In this document: positions 1 to 7,430 of the stretch, in pieces
Numbering within the stretch: the first letter of the stretch is position 1
How the letters are laid out: every line of letters starts with the position of its first letter
IMG/VR virus record: IMGVR_UViG_3300032238_000275
Location: 1-20,962 of that record
Length of the DNA stretch: 20,962 bases
Direction: 5' to 3' (one strand)
Origin: a virus
Program-made: the position numbers and the translations under genes
The notes under the pieces: generated by a model
The model's input: the letters and a program-made list of their open reading frames with translations, nothing else
The model's database searches: none
Told to the model about the DNA's origin: nothing

Positions 1-81
1 AACGGCAAGCACGACGATGCCAGCTAATGCTTCCTGACGTACGCCGCGCCAAAACCCCGGTTGTAACTCAGGGGTTGACAC
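1..81 (-). CDS. Possible small membrane protein, C-terminus beyond window
   Basis: This is a 27-codon open stretch that starts at GTG (bases 81-79) and stays open to the left edge, so the 3' part is missing. It begins about 30 bases after the stop of the gene at 110-424 and is in the same orientation. The start of the translation is polar and proline-rich (STPELQPGFW), then becomes FWRGVRQEALAGIVVLAV, which looks like the beginning of a transmembrane helix. A small membrane protein such as a holin would fit just after the fibre genes, but nothing visible identifies one. No Shine-Dalgarno sequence is seen, and an upstream in-frame stop leaves GTG as the only usable start. It could be a chance open stretch. 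Confidence 0.4.
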   Translation of the reverse strand, partial: MSTPELQPGFWRGVRQEALAGIVVLAV

Positions 82-109
82 GGCGCCGCATTTACTGCAT
101 GTATTTTAG

Positions 110-424
110 CTATGCGGCAGTCCAAGGCACGCCAGCAGCCTGCGTTGGGTTGCGCTGTTGGTCGAGTTGGTTTTGCAGGGCAGCTTCCACCTCGTCAACC
201 TTGTCGGCGCCCAGCGCATCCTTCACCCAGCCGATCACTTCGTCTTCGGTGAGATCGGCGTAGGGGATCAGATTCTCGGGACGCTCGAAACCGATGCTGC
301 CGTATGCAGATGAGGCGTAAGCATCGTCTTTTGCGTTGACGGTGTAGTGGCTCAAGAAAACGAAACCGTCAGCAGTTTCTCTTTCAAGTTGAGCAATGGC
401 CCAAGTAAAAGTGGTGTCAGCCAT
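110..424 (-). CDS. Conserved small phage protein, function unknown
   Basis: The product is 104 residues, acidic and without a signal peptide or membrane segment. It starts with a beta-rich segment (TFTWAIAQLERE), followed by YTVNAKDDAYASSAYGS and a helical C-terminal half containing the phrase LTEDEVIGWVKDALGADKVDEVEAAL. From memory, proteins of this size with a TYTW..AQLE start and an E.VIGWVK segment are widespread in cyanophages and other tailed phages next to tail fibre genes, annotated only as hypothetical. No function can be assigned. It lies downstream of the fibre genes in the same orientation, separated from the next minus-strand gene by the plus-strand endonuclease. The ATG at 424 is the only good start. 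Confidence 0.85.
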   Translation of the reverse strand: MADTTFTWAIAQLERETADGFVFLSHYTVNAKDDAYASSAYGSIGFERPENLIPYADLTEDEVIGWVKDALGADKVDEVEAALQNQLDQQRNPTQAAGVPWTAA

Positions 425-451
425 TGGATTGAAGGTGTTTGAGGCTATAGT
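424..451 (+). promoter_or_regulatory. Candidate sigma-70-type promoter for the HNH endonuclease
   Basis: TTGGAT at 424-429 and TATAGT at 446-451 are separated by 16 bases, a plausible -35/-10 pair upstream of the only plus-strand gene. It overlaps the start codon of the divergent minus-strand gene. Two near-consensus hexamers in an AT-containing gap can occur by chance, so this is weak. Confidence 0.3.
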
Positions 452-455
452 AGTG

Positions 456-482
456 TCCCCAGCGTGTTAGCGCACCTGGGGG
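456..482 (+). promoter_or_regulatory. Strong hairpin in the endonuclease leader
   Basis: TCCCCAG (456-462) pairs with CTGGGGG (476-482). The stem continues inward as GTG (464-466) with CAC (473-475) after a one-base bulge, leaving a six-base loop. No T-run follows on either strand, so it is not an ordinary terminator. On the plus strand it would sit in the mRNA leader of the endonuclease gene and hold the only G-rich segment there. Hairpins that hide translation signals are known for phage homing endonucleases such as I-TevI; a similar role here is inference. Confidence 0.5.
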
Positions 483-507
483 ATGACCGACCCATCGCAG
501 TGGACCG

Positions 508-1017
508 ATGCAACAGTTTAAGGCATTGCCGTCATGTTCCAGGATTCTGGAAGTTTTTGATTTTAATCCGCTAAATGGTTTTTTCTACAGAAAATCAAGC
601 AAGTATTGCCCGTGGTTAAACGGGCAAAGATCTGGATCAGTTGGACCAAAAGGATACAGATTGTTACATTTAGATGGCAAGTACTACATGGAACATAGAT
701 TGGCCTGGATTGTTCATTATGGACCAATTCCATACGGCATGACAATTGATCATGTAAATGGAAATACCAGTGACAACCGTATAAACAATTTAAGACTAGC
801 TAGTGATTCTGAAAATAGTTATCACAGAAAACGTCGGTCAGACAACAAGACTGGGTATAAAGGTGTGTATCAGCGTGAAAACGGAAAATACAGAGCCTGT
901 ATAACAGTGAGAAGGCAAAAAGTTAATTTGGGTACTTTTGAAACATCCGAGGAAGCCTACGCTGCCTACTGTGAGGCTGCACGCAGGCTTCATGGTGATT
1001 TTGCCAGGCTTGAATAA
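508..1017 (+). CDS. HNH homing-type endonuclease with AP2 DNA-binding domain
   Basis: The product is 169 residues and is the only convincing plus-strand gene in the window. Residues about 60-107 form an HNH_3-type nuclease: MEHRLAW (His63), a G-I-P-G turn, then IDHVNGNTSDNRINNLR carrying His82, Asn90 and Asn94. Residues about 114-169 form an AP2-type DNA-binding domain, with the GYKGVY start, YRACITV strand, LGTFETSEEAYAAY helix and a final AARRLHG. This HNH-AP2 pairing is typical of free-standing phage homing endonucleases. Bases are visibly more AT-rich than in neighbouring genes, and orientation is opposite to the operon, both suggesting recent acquisition. An in-frame TGA at 484-486 makes the ATG at 508 the first start. 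Its stop lies one base from the stop of the convergent gene at 1019. It does not obviously interrupt a gene. Confidence 0.93.
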   Translation: MQQFKALPSCSRILEVFDFNPLNGFFYRKSSKYCPWLNGQRSGSVGPKGYRLLHLDGKYYMEHRLAWIVHYGPIPYGMTIDHVNGNTSDNRINNLRLASDSENSYHRKRRSDNKTGYKGVYQRENGKYRACITVRRQKVNLGTFETSEEAYAAYCEAARRLHGDFARLE

Positions 1018-1018
1018 C

Positions 1019-1222
1019 TTATTCAGCCCACGCAGCAGTAGCCACAGCCGCTACCTTGGGGTCTTCGTTGGTCAGGTCTGCATCCTTTTCCAATACGTGA
1101 CGGTGGTAGGAAGTGGATAGCACTTCGCCGTCTTCTAGGATGCGGGTGGCCTGACGAACCTGGATTGCGCCAGACTCCAGGACTTCGATTTTGTCGATGA
1201 CGACTTCTTTAACGAGTGCCAT
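1019..1222 (-). CDS. Conserved small phage protein, function unknown
   Basis: The 67-residue product begins MALVKEVVIDKIEVLESGAIQVR and contains ILEDGEVLSTSYHRHVL, a short beta-rich pattern. I recall the same pattern (VKE.VIDKIEVL.tG.iqVR, ..G.e.s.s.hRhv) in many small hypothetical proteins beside phage tail fibres, especially in cyanobacterial phages. No catalytic motif or membrane segment is present, so no function is proposed. It is the first gene after the large fibre, 72 bases beyond the fibre stop. Its start is ATG at 1222 with no clear ribosome binding site. Its end abuts the convergent endonuclease gene with only one base between the stop codons, so read-through from that gene would make antisense RNA across it. 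Confidence 0.85.
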   Translation of the reverse strand: MALVKEVVIDKIEVLESGAIQVRQATRILEDGEVLSTSYHRHVLEKDADLTNEDPKVAAVATAAWAE

Positions 1223-1294
1223 GTTTAGGAACTGCCGACTGGCAGCAACGGGTTTAGATGGGTCGTAGTTTTAAGCCGAGTTGCGGGCTAGGGG

Positions 1295-4200
1295 TTAGAC
1301 GGTATAAGAGCCAGAAAGAGTTAACGCAGCATTAGCATCATATGCAACATCGGTTGCAGTACCTCCTCCAACAGGACTTTGCTTTAAGCGAACTGTGTTA
1401 GCGTTATTATCCACTTGAGCTGTGGCGTAATTGTTTGCCGAAAGTGCTACGTCACTTATGAAACCGATATTTACTCCAGGGTAGGTCTGCGTATTGCTCG
1501 AAGTAAAGGGAAGCCCGGTGATTTGTAGATTCCCGGTGCCAGTTCCCGCGCTCCAGTTTATATATATCTCAAAATGCACGACTCGGCCAATTTTGCTATA
1601 TCGAGCACTTTGAACTGCATAGGTTGCAGTTCCTACAGTAGAACTTCCTGCAACTGTCGGCGTAAACGTCCCCTCTTCGTAGTCGTCGAGCGTGTTCGGG
1701 TCGGCGCTGGCAACCTGCGTGGCGGGAAAGGTGATGCCGTCTACAGTTTGTAGCTTGGCGCCGGATGTGTTGGCGGTGGCAGTGCCGACTAAGACACGGC
1801 CAGCACTATCAATCCGCATCCGCTCCGTAGAAGTAGCAGCGCCACTTGCCGTGGTACTAAACACCAGCCGCCCTGCCATAGACGTGCTGCTAGGTGTGCC
1901 ACCATCTTGATTACAGGATATTGCTGCCGCAGGAACAAAAGCAGATGCCGCTGAACCATGGAACGAAACTTCTCCTAAATTTTCTCCGACTGAAACTGTA
2001 CCTAAGGCCGTTGAACCACTTCTATTTTTAGCAAGCATCAACGAAGGCCCTCTGCCTATGCCGCCTTGGTTGCAATGAACAATTGCAAAACTTGCTGTTT
2101 CATCATTTCCAAGTCCAACAAGTTGCTGCTGTGAAATTCCAGTATTTGGAGATATGTTCTTAAAAGTAAATCCAGACGTCGCGCCAACTAACACCCTGCC
2201 GCTAGAGTCAATCCGCATCCGCTCTGTTGGAACAGCAGCGCCATCAGCTGTGGTGGAAAAGACCAACCGCCCTGGATAACTAGAGCCTGCTGTCCAGGTG
2301 CCACCGTCTCTAGCTGTTGTAATAACGGCGCCGCGTTCTGAGTTGGAAGATGAAAAATCAATGCGCCCAAGTTCATCACCATTGGCGGGGACAGCTGCAC
2401 CTCTTTTAAGTTCAAGTAAGCCAACACCTGTACTTCCACCTGAATAGCCTTGTACTTGAAGCAATGCAACAGCACCACCAGTTGTTGCACTTGTCCCAAC
2501 CAGCAGCCTGCCGCTGGAGTCGATGCGGGCGCGTTCGGTGCCACCATATTCAAAAAATAATCCACTTGTAGAGGCTTGAATTTTAGAGGTAACTGTTGTT
2601 CCGTTATTAGATGCAAATCTAATTCCACCTGCCCAATTATTATCTGCTGCCGGACCAAAACAGTTAATTGTTGGAACAGTTTGCGCGGCACCGCCGACGT
2701 CTAGTACGTAGCCAGGGCTACTCGTCCCAATGCCGACGTTGCCAGTATGATCAATGGTCATCCGTGTAGTCGCTGTCAGACCACCGGCAGGGCAGGTGCC
2801 AAAACGAAGTCCCGATGCAGCTGTCGATGCCCCCCATGTATCAGCAACGTAGGCAGAAATACTTACTGGACCTTCCCTTCCTGCAAACCCATCACCACAT
2901 CGTATAGTTGAAAAAACATAACCAACAGTATTTGTTGCTGGAAAATTATGTGTTAGAGATAATACCGATGGAGCACCTCCTACAGTTAAAGTAGTGGTTG
3001 GCGCACTGGTCCCAATGCCTACGTTGCCAGCGGAGGTAATGCGCAGTTTTTCAGTATTGTTAGTACCAAAAGTAATTGGAGCAGCTTTGGTATTATAAAT
3101 ATCAAGAGATGCTACACTTCCATAAACATATGAAGCTGCGGTATTATCTGAATTTGAAAGCAATAACGCGCCGCCATAAGTGGTATTGTCTGCTTTTATT
3201 TCTAGACGTTTTGCTGTCGCCCACGTGCTAAATGAACCTGGAGTAGAGGTGCCTACACCGATATTGCCAGTAGCACTGACAAAAAATTGTGTTGTTCCGC
3301 CCGTACTGATCGCAAGTTGGTCAGCGCCTGGACTGTAGATGCCGGTGTTAAGGTCACCAGTAAATGCAAATGATGGTGCTGCTGCTGATCCAAGACCGTG
3401 GGCACCTACACCATTAACAGTTAATAATGCGTCAGGCGCACTGGTACCGATGCCAACTTTGCCAGTGCTATCAATTCGCATTGTTTCTGCCGCATTATTC
3501 TCTTGCCAGATATGATTTCCACTCCAGGTCCGGTAAATAATATTGGTGCCAGTTCCATTCCCAACAAATGAAATATGACCTGAGTTGCCTCCAAATGCAC
3601 CACTGGTAACGGTGTAACCAATGCTTCGAGTTGTGGCTGCATCTCTAAAGCCAAACGATATGTTTCCATTGACATGCAGAGCGTTATCAGGCGCACTAGT
3701 CCCAATGCCGACGAGTCCTGCGGCTGTAATTGTTAGACGTTCTTGGCCTGCTGTATCAGCAGCTTGACTGGTATTTGTATAAAAACGCAAAACACCATTA
3801 TTGTCATAGTAGACCGCTGAAATGTTGCCCGTTGAATCGTGCTTGACGCCAGTTGCAAACTTGACATTGTAACCACCAACAAAACCACCACTTCCGTTGC
3901 TGTGAGCAATGCGGCTAAAACTATCATTGTTAAGCCTAAAATCAGATCCAGCCGTAACAGTTGTGCTAGATCTGATCGTTCCTACAACATCTAGAGGCAA
4001 GCTAGGCGCACTCGTCCCAATGCCGACGCGGCCAGCACTGTCAATCCGCATCCGCTCTGTTGGCAGAGTTCCGCCGGATGCTGTTGTACCAAAGATAAGG
4101 CGGCCTGGCTGACTATTTAGACCTGGGGTGCCATCTACTTCTGCATTTATCCAAGCACCGTAAAGATAGCTGGAACCGTCATAACCAGCAAATCGAAGAC

Positions 4201-5785
4201 TGCCAAGTTTACTGGCTGATGTAACTGTTCCACTGTTGCCAAGTACAGCAATCGCGTCATTATTTGCCTTAAGTATAGAAATGCCAATTGCCGTATCTAC
4301 AATCTGAACTTTGGCTTCTAAGGTGTAAATAGTGGTACTTGCAGTGGCACCAACTAACAGCCTGCCAGAACTGTCGATGCGCATCCGCTCGGAAACACTG
4401 TCTTCAAATGCCAAGCTGTTGCCCTTGGCTCCAATGTAATAGGTAGAACCTGAGTTATCAAATTGTATGTAATTATTGGCATTTGATGTTGTTAGCCGAA
4501 ACGGTACATTTTCGGTAGTTGTTACATGTAATGGTCTTGCTGGCGCACTCGTCCCAATGCCAAGGTAGCCTGCGGAGGTGATGCGGAGGCGTTCAGTTAA
4601 AGCGTTAACACTTGTCCCAGATCCTCCTGCGCTTGCCGTGCTAAATAAAATACTGCCGCCGGTTCCTGTTCCGGTGCTTTGGCCACCAGCAATTATTAAG
4701 TTAGGGCCTGCTATGTTTGTTCCGCTTGCCGGAGCAGTAGTAAATGTTCCAGTTCCAATAGTTGTATTTCCAACTTCAAAACGCCCTTGAGCTGCATTGA
4801 AACCTAGGTTCAAATTACCTGAATCGTCCTGCCACGTCAAACCTTTTTGATAAGATCCTGAAGCACTTGAAATAGTTGCTCTTAATCTTTCAACGCTATC
4901 ACCACCGGAAGCTGGACCGATGGTTTGATATAATGCAAGACCAGCGCTGCTATTGCTAGTTTTCCATGATGAATGAAGATTAATTCCTGAATAACGGGCA
5001 AGTGTAATAGACTGACCAGCAATAATTGAAGTACTGCCATTCACGCCAAATGTAACATTTCCACTTGCATCAATAAACAGGCAGCCCGCGCCTCCGGTGC
5101 TAATGGCGAGTTGGTCGGCGCCTAGTGAGTAGATGCCGGTGTTTGCGTCGCCTGAAACCGCCAGCCCAGGGAGTGCAGCAGTGCCAGCGGGGACCAACAA
5201 TGGACCCGTCATCGTATCGCCAGCCTTCAATACGTTGGAAGAAGCTGCACCAGTTAACGCTGCTGTAATTGTTCCGGCAGAAAAATTACCGGATCCGTCA
5301 CGCGCAACAATGGCAGATGCTGTGTTGGCGTTTGTTGCAGTAGTGGCACTGTTGCTTACTTTGCCTGCTGTTGCAATAGTTGCAAGTTTTGTGTCAACAA
5401 TACCAGCATTTGCATTGATGTCTTCATTAAGGATGGTCCCATCAAGGATCATCGTGCTAGTAACAGTCCCAGTATCACCAACACTTACAACGTTATTGCC
5501 ACCTTCGGTTAGATTGCCAACTACGTTAATTGTTCCATCTGATGCAATGGAAAGTCTTTGAACACCACCCGTACTAAATGACAAGTTGTCAGCACTAGGA
5601 TTATAAATTCCGGTATTAGGATCGGATATAAAACTTATGCCTGGTGCCGCAGCAGTGCCACTAGCAGCCGCAGCTACAGTGCCCGTCGCGCCTTGCGGGC
5701 CAGCGGTCGTTACTGTTACAACGGTAGTATCACCCTCGACAACGGTGACAGTGTTGGTAACGGAGGTAACGTTTACGCTGGTCAT
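1295..5785 (-). CDS. Large modular tail fibre / receptor-binding protein
   Basis: The product is 1496 residues, the largest in the window. The N-terminus (VTSVTNTVTVVEGDTTVV, then GPQGATG) resembles cyanophage fibre N-termini that attach to the tail, with a short collagen-like stretch. The shaft is a chain of cassettes. I count 13 copies of a beta motif of the form ERMRIDSSGRVGIGTSAP, three of an NTGIY..GADQLAISTGG motif and four of a GRLVFSTTASG..TERMRIDS motif. Such repeats are typical of trimeric phage fibres. The last 125 or so residues, from about 1370 (DDYEEGTFTPTV.GSST, RYSKIGRVVHFEIYINW, LQITGLPF), form a C-terminal head domain common in phage fibres and probably contacting the host. 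No S74 chaperone is present at the C-terminus. It overlaps the gene at 5782 by ATGA, so translation is coupled. Host receptor is unknown. Confidence 0.9.
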   Translation of the reverse strand: MTSVNVTSVTNTVTVVEGDTTVVTVTTAGPQGATGTVAAAASGTAAAPGISFISDPNTGIYNPSADNLSFSTGGVQRLSIASDGTINVVGNLTEGGNNVVSVGDTGTVTSTMILDGTILNEDINANAGIVDTKLATIATAGKVSNSATTATNANTASAIVARDGSGNFSAGTITAALTGAASSNVLKAGDTMTGPLLVPAGTAALPGLAVSGDANTGIYSLGADQLAISTGGAGCLFIDASGNVTFGVNGSTSIIAGQSITLARYSGINLHSSWKTSNSSAGLALYQTIGPASGGDSVERLRATISSASGSYQKGLTWQDDSGNLNLGFNAAQGRFEVGNTTIGTGTFTTAPASGTNIAGPNLIIAGGQSTGTGTGGSILFSTASAGGSGTSVNALTERLRITSAGYLGIGTSAPARPLHVTTTENVPFRLTTSNANNYIQFDNSGSTYYIGAKGNSLAFEDSVSERMRIDSSGRLLVGATASTTIYTLEAKVQIVDTAIGISILKANNDAIAVLGNSGTVTSASKLGSLRFAGYDGSSYLYGAWINAEVDGTPGLNSQPGRLIFGTTASGGTLPTERMRIDSAGRVGIGTSAPSLPLDVVGTIRSSTTVTAGSDFRLNNDSFSRIAHSNGSGGFVGGYNVKFATGVKHDSTGNISAVYYDNNGVLRFYTNTSQAADTAGQERLTITAAGLVGIGTSAPDNALHVNGNISFGFRDAATTRSIGYTVTSGAFGGNSGHISFVGNGTGTNIIYRTWSGNHIWQENNAAETMRIDSTGKVGIGTSAPDALLTVNGVGAHGLGSAAAPSFAFTGDLNTGIYSPGADQLAISTGGTTQFFVSATGNIGVGTSTPGSFSTWATAKRLEIKADNTTYGGALLLSNSDNTAASYVYGSVASLDIYNTKAAPITFGTNNTEKLRITSAGNVGIGTSAPTTTLTVGGAPSVLSLTHNFPATNTVGYVFSTIRCGDGFAGREGPVSISAYVADTWGASTAASGLRFGTCPAGGLTATTRMTIDHTGNVGIGTSSPGYVLDVGGAAQTVPTINCFGPAADNNWAGGIRFASNNGTTVTSKIQASTSGLFFEYGGTERARIDSSGRLLVGTSATTGGAVALLQVQGYSGGSTGVGLLELKRGAAVPANGDELGRIDFSSSNSERGAVITTARDGGTWTAGSSYPGRLVFSTTADGAAVPTERMRIDSSGRVLVGATSGFTFKNISPNTGISQQQLVGLGNDETASFAIVHCNQGGIGRGPSLMLAKNRSGSTALGTVSVGENLGEVSFHGSAASAFVPAAAISCNQDGGTPSSTSMAGRLVFSTTASGAATSTERMRIDSAGRVLVGTATANTSGAKLQTVDGITFPATQVASADPNTLDDYEEGTFTPTVAGSSTVGTATYAVQSARYSKIGRVVHFEIYINWSAGTGTGNLQITGLPFTSSNTQTYPGVNIGFISDVALSANNYATAQVDNNANTVRLKQSPVGGGTATDVAYDANAALTLSGSYTV
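1690..5640. repeat. Degenerate repeat cassettes within the large fibre gene
   Basis: Short near-identical DNA blocks recur inside the fibre gene. One encodes the MRIDS..R motif: GTCAATCCGCATCCGCTCTG is found at about 2208 and 4038, with close variants at 1808 and 4374. Another encodes the GIGTSAP motif: GGCGCACT(C/G/A)GT(C/A)CC(A/G)ATGCC occurs at about 3002, 3438, 3691, 4007 and 4541, with related forms near 2725 in this gene and near 7096 in the neighbouring S74 fibre. The spacers between blocks differ in sequence and base composition. The repeats could promote recombination between cassettes and between fibre genes. They are protein-coding and not a CRISPR array. Confidence 0.75.
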
Positions 5786-6120
5786 GCTGTGTATCCTTCG
5801 CTGATGTAAACAATGCCTTCCAGATAATACTCCTTGAGTCCGGCGCCATTGGTCAGTAGCACGTCGTAATACGCCTCATTGGGAAACAGAGTTGTTTGCG
5901 TATCGGTCAGTGCAATATCAACCGTTCCGGTGACACGGTTTGTGTAGGTAACGGTGAAATCAGCGTATTTGGTGCTGCGGCCTTGATTCCACACCTGCGC
6001 TTCAACCGTCCAGCCGGTCAGGTTGATATTGGCGCCAGTGCTGTCTTTGAATTGCAGCGTGATGCTGTAATCGGCCCGGCGTTGCAGGCTGATGTTATAA
6101 GTGCCGGGTGCTATAGCCAT
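5782..6120 (-). CDS. Small beta-sandwich protein between two fibre genes
   Basis: The 112-residue product starts MAIAPGTYNISLQRRADYSITLQF and continues with NLTGWTVEAQVWNQG, VTGTVDIALTDTQTTLFPNEAYYDVLLTNG and LKEYYLEGIVYI. This alternation of strands looks like the immunoglobulin-like N-terminal domain of BppU-type baseplate and fibre-linking proteins. Small proteins with the NLTGWTVEAQV...G phrase are common beside cyanophage and other phage fibres. I infer a structural role linking or decorating a fibre. It lies 9 bases after the S74 fibre gene and overlaps the large fibre gene by ATGA, so all three are probably translated from one mRNA. No catalytic residues are apparent. Confidence 0.7.
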   Translation of the reverse strand: MAIAPGTYNISLQRRADYSITLQFKDSTGANINLTGWTVEAQVWNQGRSTKYADFTVTYTNRVTGTVDIALTDTQTTLFPNEAYYDVLLTNGAGLKEYYLEGIVYISEGYTA

Positions 6121-6129
6121 GGTGACAGT

Positions 6130-7269
6130 CTAGCCTTGCGCCACTTGAGCTTCAAGTGCTTCGACCTTGGCGATCAATTTTTGGATGGTGCCGTACATGG
6201 CAGCATACAACTGATCAGCGTTTAGGTCACGGCAATCTTCAATGACATCTTCGCTGACCAGTTCGCCATCCTCAAAAACTTGGTTGTATTTGAATTCATG
6301 TGTACCAACAGCCTTGGGAAAAACTGCTTCAACGTCTTGAGCAATCCAGCCAATTTTGTGGCGATCTGCAACCTGTTCCTCTGTATAAACATCATCTTTC
6401 CATTTATAGCGCTTCAATGGAATGTTTTTAACGGCTTCATAGCACATATCTAGATCTGCAAGTTCAATATCTTCTTTAATGCGCTCGTCTGAAACTACTG
6501 TCCAAGTGTTGGTTGATGGTTTACCAGCAGAATCTGTGGCAAGTTGTAACCGATAACTTGGACTTCCAATTCCTATGCCGACGTTGCCCCCATTGGGATT
6601 TAAGACAAGTGGTGTGAAAACAGTTCCCCAGTGAACAGATTGAATATACGCATTGTTATCAGTATTATGATACCCAAAGTATAATTGCTTGCCAGTGGAA
6701 AGACTGGGGTCGCCTACGTTCAAGAAGCTTGTTGTATATGAAGACGCACTGGCTTGCACCGATAGTGGGGCTGTTGGTGAAGATGTTCCAATCCCAACAT
6801 TGCCATTGCTCGCAACGCGAAAGCGCTCGGCACTTTGAGTTGCAATAATTACCGATCCAGCATCTTCCGCCATTATGTTCAAATCCCCGGTGCCACGATG
6901 GGTTAGAACTGAACTTGTATTCGCGCCGCTATTATTACGGATCAACCGCAACCCATAATCGCTGTATGTGGTGTCGCCAACTAGGTCAAGAAAAGCGTAT
7001 TGATTGCCTGTTGCACCACTTCCGATTTCTAACGCACTGCCACCGCCACCTGCATAAATTCTTGCGTTGCCTCCTTGGACGTCAAGTCGATACTCTGGGG
7101 AACTGGTCCCAATGCCGACGCTGACAGGAATACCTTGAAACAAATTTTGAATTGTAATTTTTTTGTTTTTATCGGCTGCCGTAACTTCGCTAATGTCAAC
7201 AATAGGCAGGACATCACCCGCTGCCGGTGCTGTTAGCGCTGTCAGATCAGTGATTTTGCGGTTAGCCAT
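6130..7269 (-). CDS. Tail fibre with C-terminal S74 intramolecular chaperone
   Basis: The product is 379 residues. The N-terminal 45 residues (KITDLTALTAPAAGDVLPIVD..., KKITIQNLF) match a common cyanophage fibre attachment segment. Residues 50-250 hold three VGIGTSSP-type beta repeats and short shaft modules like those in the large fibre. Residues about 258-379 are a peptidase S74 / intramolecular chaperone domain: VVSDERIKEDI, then YKWKDD, HKIGWIAQDVEAVFP and a C-terminal coiled coil (IQKLIAKVEALEAQVAQ). In this family the domain helps trimer folding and then releases itself just before the conserved serine. Ser260 and Lys265 have the spacing of the endosialidase dyad and are intact, so self-cleavage is expected. 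The ATG has a good site (AGGA six bases upstream). It stands apart from the preceding small gene by 23 bases. Confidence 0.9.
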   Translation of the reverse strand: MANRKITDLTALTAPAAGDVLPIVDISEVTAADKNKKITIQNLFQGIPVSVGIGTSSPEYRLDVQGGNARIYAGGGGSALEIGSGATGNQYAFLDLVGDTTYSDYGLRLIRNNSGANTSSVLTHRGTGDLNIMAEDAGSVIIATQSAERFRVASNGNVGIGTSSPTAPLSVQASASSYTTSFLNVGDPSLSTGKQLYFGYHNTDNNAYIQSVHWGTVFTPLVLNPNGGNVGIGIGSPSYRLQLATDSAGKPSTNTWTVVSDERIKEDIELADLDMCYEAVKNIPLKRYKWKDDVYTEEQVADRHKIGWIAQDVEAVFPKAVGTHEFKYNQVFEDGELVSEDVIEDCRDLNADQLYAAMYGTIQKLIAKVEALEAQVAQG

Positions 7270-7292
7270 AACAGTTCCTGCGTGTTAGTAGT

Positions 7293-7430
7293 TTAACCTT
7301 TTCCCTGACCGCGCAACTTCTTTCGGCCATGGTTAGGGCGTGATCGCTTGCCTTGACCTTGGTTGGTCAATTTGGGTGGACCCGCTTGGTGCTCAACTTT
7401 GGATGCACCAGCTTTTGCGCGGACTGCCAT
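7293..7430 (-). CDS. 45-residue very basic conserved-looking protein
   Basis: A 46-codon frame, stop included, runs from ATG at 7430 to TAA at 7293. The product is MAVRAKAGASKVEHQAGPP, a middle KLTNQGQGKRSRPNH and a final GRKKLRGQGKG: 45 residues, rich in Lys, Arg, Gly and Gln and without hydrophobic segments. The start overlaps the previous stop as TAATG, the same coupling used at many junctions in this operon. The next gene starts 23 bases later. I recall similar short basic proteins with a KAGA.K..HQ.GPP start and an RGQGK end in marine cyanophage genomes, annotated as hypothetical. Possible roles are nucleic acid binding or a virion-associated basic peptide; neither is shown. The coupling and the family-like ends make it very likely real. 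Confidence 0.75.
   Translation of the reverse strand: MAVRAKAGASKVEHQAGPPKLTNQGQGKRSRPNHGRKKLRGQGKG

Noticed and set aside
51-76. Weak terminator-like hairpin (AACCCC/GGGGTT followed by TT) on the minus strand
   Set aside because: The loop is 12 bases, the T-run is only four bases counting two in the stem, and it lies inside a possible open frame that continues to the window edge.
435-455. CTATAG on the minus strand resembling the core of a T7-type promoter
   Set aside because: Only the short ACTATAG-like core matches, it occurs once, and no single-subunit RNA polymerase gene is seen.
1295-1700. Variable region of a diversity-generating retroelement at the fibre C-terminus
   Set aside because: There is no reverse transcriptase, no template repeat and no C-type lectin-like motif in the fibre end within this window.
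2188-2691. 167-codon minus-strand frame inside the large fibre
   Set aside because: It is a shifted reading of the fibre repeats, rich in Leu and Gln, with no independent start signal.
1690-5640. Regularly recurring DNA words that might suggest a CRISPR array
   Set aside because: Repeats are degenerate, unevenly spaced and in frame within one long coding region; they encode a fibre beta motif.
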